Assembly (NCBI RefSeq): GCF_041549525.1
Contig: NZ_CP157456.1
Location: 620,001-684,000, forward strand
Direction of reading: 5' to 3'
Origin: Paenarthrobacter aurescens
Lineage (GTDB): Bacteria > Actinomycetota > Actinomycetes > Actinomycetales > Micrococcaceae
DNA length: 64,000 nt
Shown: in pieces, positions 63,183 to 64,000 of the stretch
How the letters are laid out: every line of letters starts with the position of its first letter
How positions within the stretch are numbered: the first letter of the stretch is position 1
Made by a program: the position numbers and the translations under genes
The notes under the pieces: generated by a model
Told to the model about the DNA's origin: nothing
The model's database searches: none
Seen by the model: only the letters and a program-made list of their open reading frames with translations

Positions 63183-64000
63183 TCAGGACAAGGCTGTGAC
63201 CGTCAGTTTCCGCACTGTGGCTGTGCCGCCCTCCGCGCTCAGTTGGGTGCCCACGCTCCCGTTGCTGGGGAACACGAGATCGGTCAACGCAACCTTGCCG
63301 CCTTGGGCGAAGACTTCCACGGAGCCATGGTCCACGATCACTTGAAGCTTCAGCACGCCGTCCTCCAGAACCACGGGTGCCGATTCTGCGGAGGCGAACT
63401 TTTCGTGGAAAGAGGTGTCACCGGAGTTTCGGCGATCCAGGGTGAGCCGGTGAGCGGCGGCGTCGAAACTCAGGTGAGTGGCCCCGAAAAGTGTCAACGA
63501 GACAGCCCGGGCCGTACCCGGCAGGATCTCGGCATTGATCACTTGGGCTGTGTCAAAGTCCGGTAGTGCGAGAGGGGAAGAACCAACCTCCACGTCCTGC
63601 ACAGTGTGGATGTTCCTCCCGAAACCCGGGGACAGAACAGGGCGCTGGACCAAACGGGGTAGTCCGTCAATCGTGGCCAGTTCCACCTCCCGCGCCAGTG
63701 ACATGCTTGACCGCCACGGCGATGTTGGGAGGGAGTTGGCGTAATCCCAGTTGTTCATCCATCCGATCATGATCCGGCGGTTGTTGGGAGCGTTGCTGAA
63801 AGAGACGGCAGCGTAGTAGTCGCGGCCCCAATCCAGCCAAAGACAATCCGGGAGGTTCACGGTTCCGTCCGCACTGGCTTGCACTAAAGAATCGGGATCA
63901 GGGATGAATCGGACGCCATCGAAGTGGCCCACAAAGTACTGCCCTCCCGATCCGCCGGCCACGGCACCGGGATTGATATTGACCACCAGCACCCACTTGA
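63183..64000 (-). CDS. GH32 fructosidase (levanase/sucrase type), C-terminal part
   Basis: The gene runs off the right edge, so its 5' end is missing. About 272 C-terminal residues are visible. They include the end of the beta-propeller (LWLDWGRDYYAAVSFSNAPNNRRIMIGWMNNWDYANSLPTSPWRSSMSLAREVEL) and the beta-sandwich domain (DHGSVEVFAQGGKVALTDLVFP). The family hydrolyses fructans such as levan, inulin or sucrose; the catalytic Asp and Glu lie outside the window. Copy C of the palindromic element follows its stop. Confidence 0.93.
   Translation of the reverse strand, partial: KWVLVVNINPGAVAGGSGGQYFVGHFDGVRFIPDPDSLVQASADGTVNLPDCLWLDWGRDYYAAVSFSNAPNNRRIMIGWMNNWDYANSLPTSPWRSSMSLAREVELATIDGLPRLVQRPVLSPGFGRNIHTVQDVEVGSSPLALPDFDTAQVINAEILPGTARAVSLTLFGATHLSFDAAAHRLTLDRRNSGDTSFHEKFASAESAPVVLEDGVLKLQVIVDHGSVEVFAQGGKVALTDLVFPSNGSVGTQLSAEGGTATVRKLTVTALS

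Overview
The window is a high-GC chromosomal segment from an actinobacterium of the Arthrobacter/Paenarthrobacter group (Micrococcaceae). The inference rests on GC-rich codon use, frequent GTG/TTG starts, the gene orders purS-purQ-purL and ffs-dnaX-recR-lysC, a DUF4193 zinc-ribbon protein, an OhrR-type MarR regulator and many secreted carbohydrate- and protein-degrading enzymes. Species cannot be fixed from sequence alone. No insertion sequence, integrase, prophage or CRISPR array was seen, so this looks like core chromosome with patches of accessory genes.

Layout. 1-4.1 kb: 3' end of an EAL-domain gene, then the purSQL operon on the minus strand. 4.1-6.9 kb: a small membrane protein, a DUF1540 protein, a manganese catalase and a D-2-hydroxyacid dehydrogenase. 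7-15 kb: a secreted multidomain sialidase, a secreted subtilase, and a convergent three-gene block in which two proteins resemble Streptomyces subtilisin inhibitor (SSI). 15-17.3 kb: OhrR-like regulator, two small related proteins, a LapA-like membrane protein and DUF4193. 17.4-22 kb: GH3 beta-glucosidase and sugar MFS transporter, divergent from a TetR regulator, with two tandem dyads between them. 22-30.3 kb: lysC, DUF427, a membrane protein, recR, dnaX, SRP RNA, a NIF3/YqfO-like protein and tRNA-Ser(GGA). 30.3-35 kb: LysR regulator divergent from putA. 35-38 kb: MpaB-like oxygenase, a frameshifted drug-efflux-type MFS gene and its divergent MarR regulator. 38-41 kb: a small protein coupled to a DUF4132 protein. 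41-47 kb: secreted M23 peptidase, glutathione peroxidase, cyclic-nucleotide phosphodiesterase-like enzyme, Stealth phosphotransferase (apparent ATC start) and a HAD phosphatase. 47-50.3 kb: an alpha/beta-hydrolase (DUF1023-like) protein with an ESX-like N-terminus and two paralogous lipoproteins, one frameshifted. 50.5-52.3 kb: LytR_C protein and TetR. 52.3-58.4 kb: LacI regulator, CUT1 ABC importer and GH51 arabinofuranosidase, an arabinan-utilisation operon. 58.4-64 kb: FrnE-type DsbA, GT4, glycogen-debranching-like enzyme, GNAT and the 3' part of a GH32 fructosidase.

Main unexplained structure. A palindromic intergenic element with a conserved gtttttgtacag end occurs three times (about 35.95, 52.3 and 63.1 kb), and one copy has perfect 29-bp arms. 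Other leads are the subtilase/SSI-like pairing, the ATC start of the Stealth gene, the DUF1023/lipoprotein cluster, tandem TetR dyads, and a shared AGCATGCTTA box upstream of two unrelated genes.
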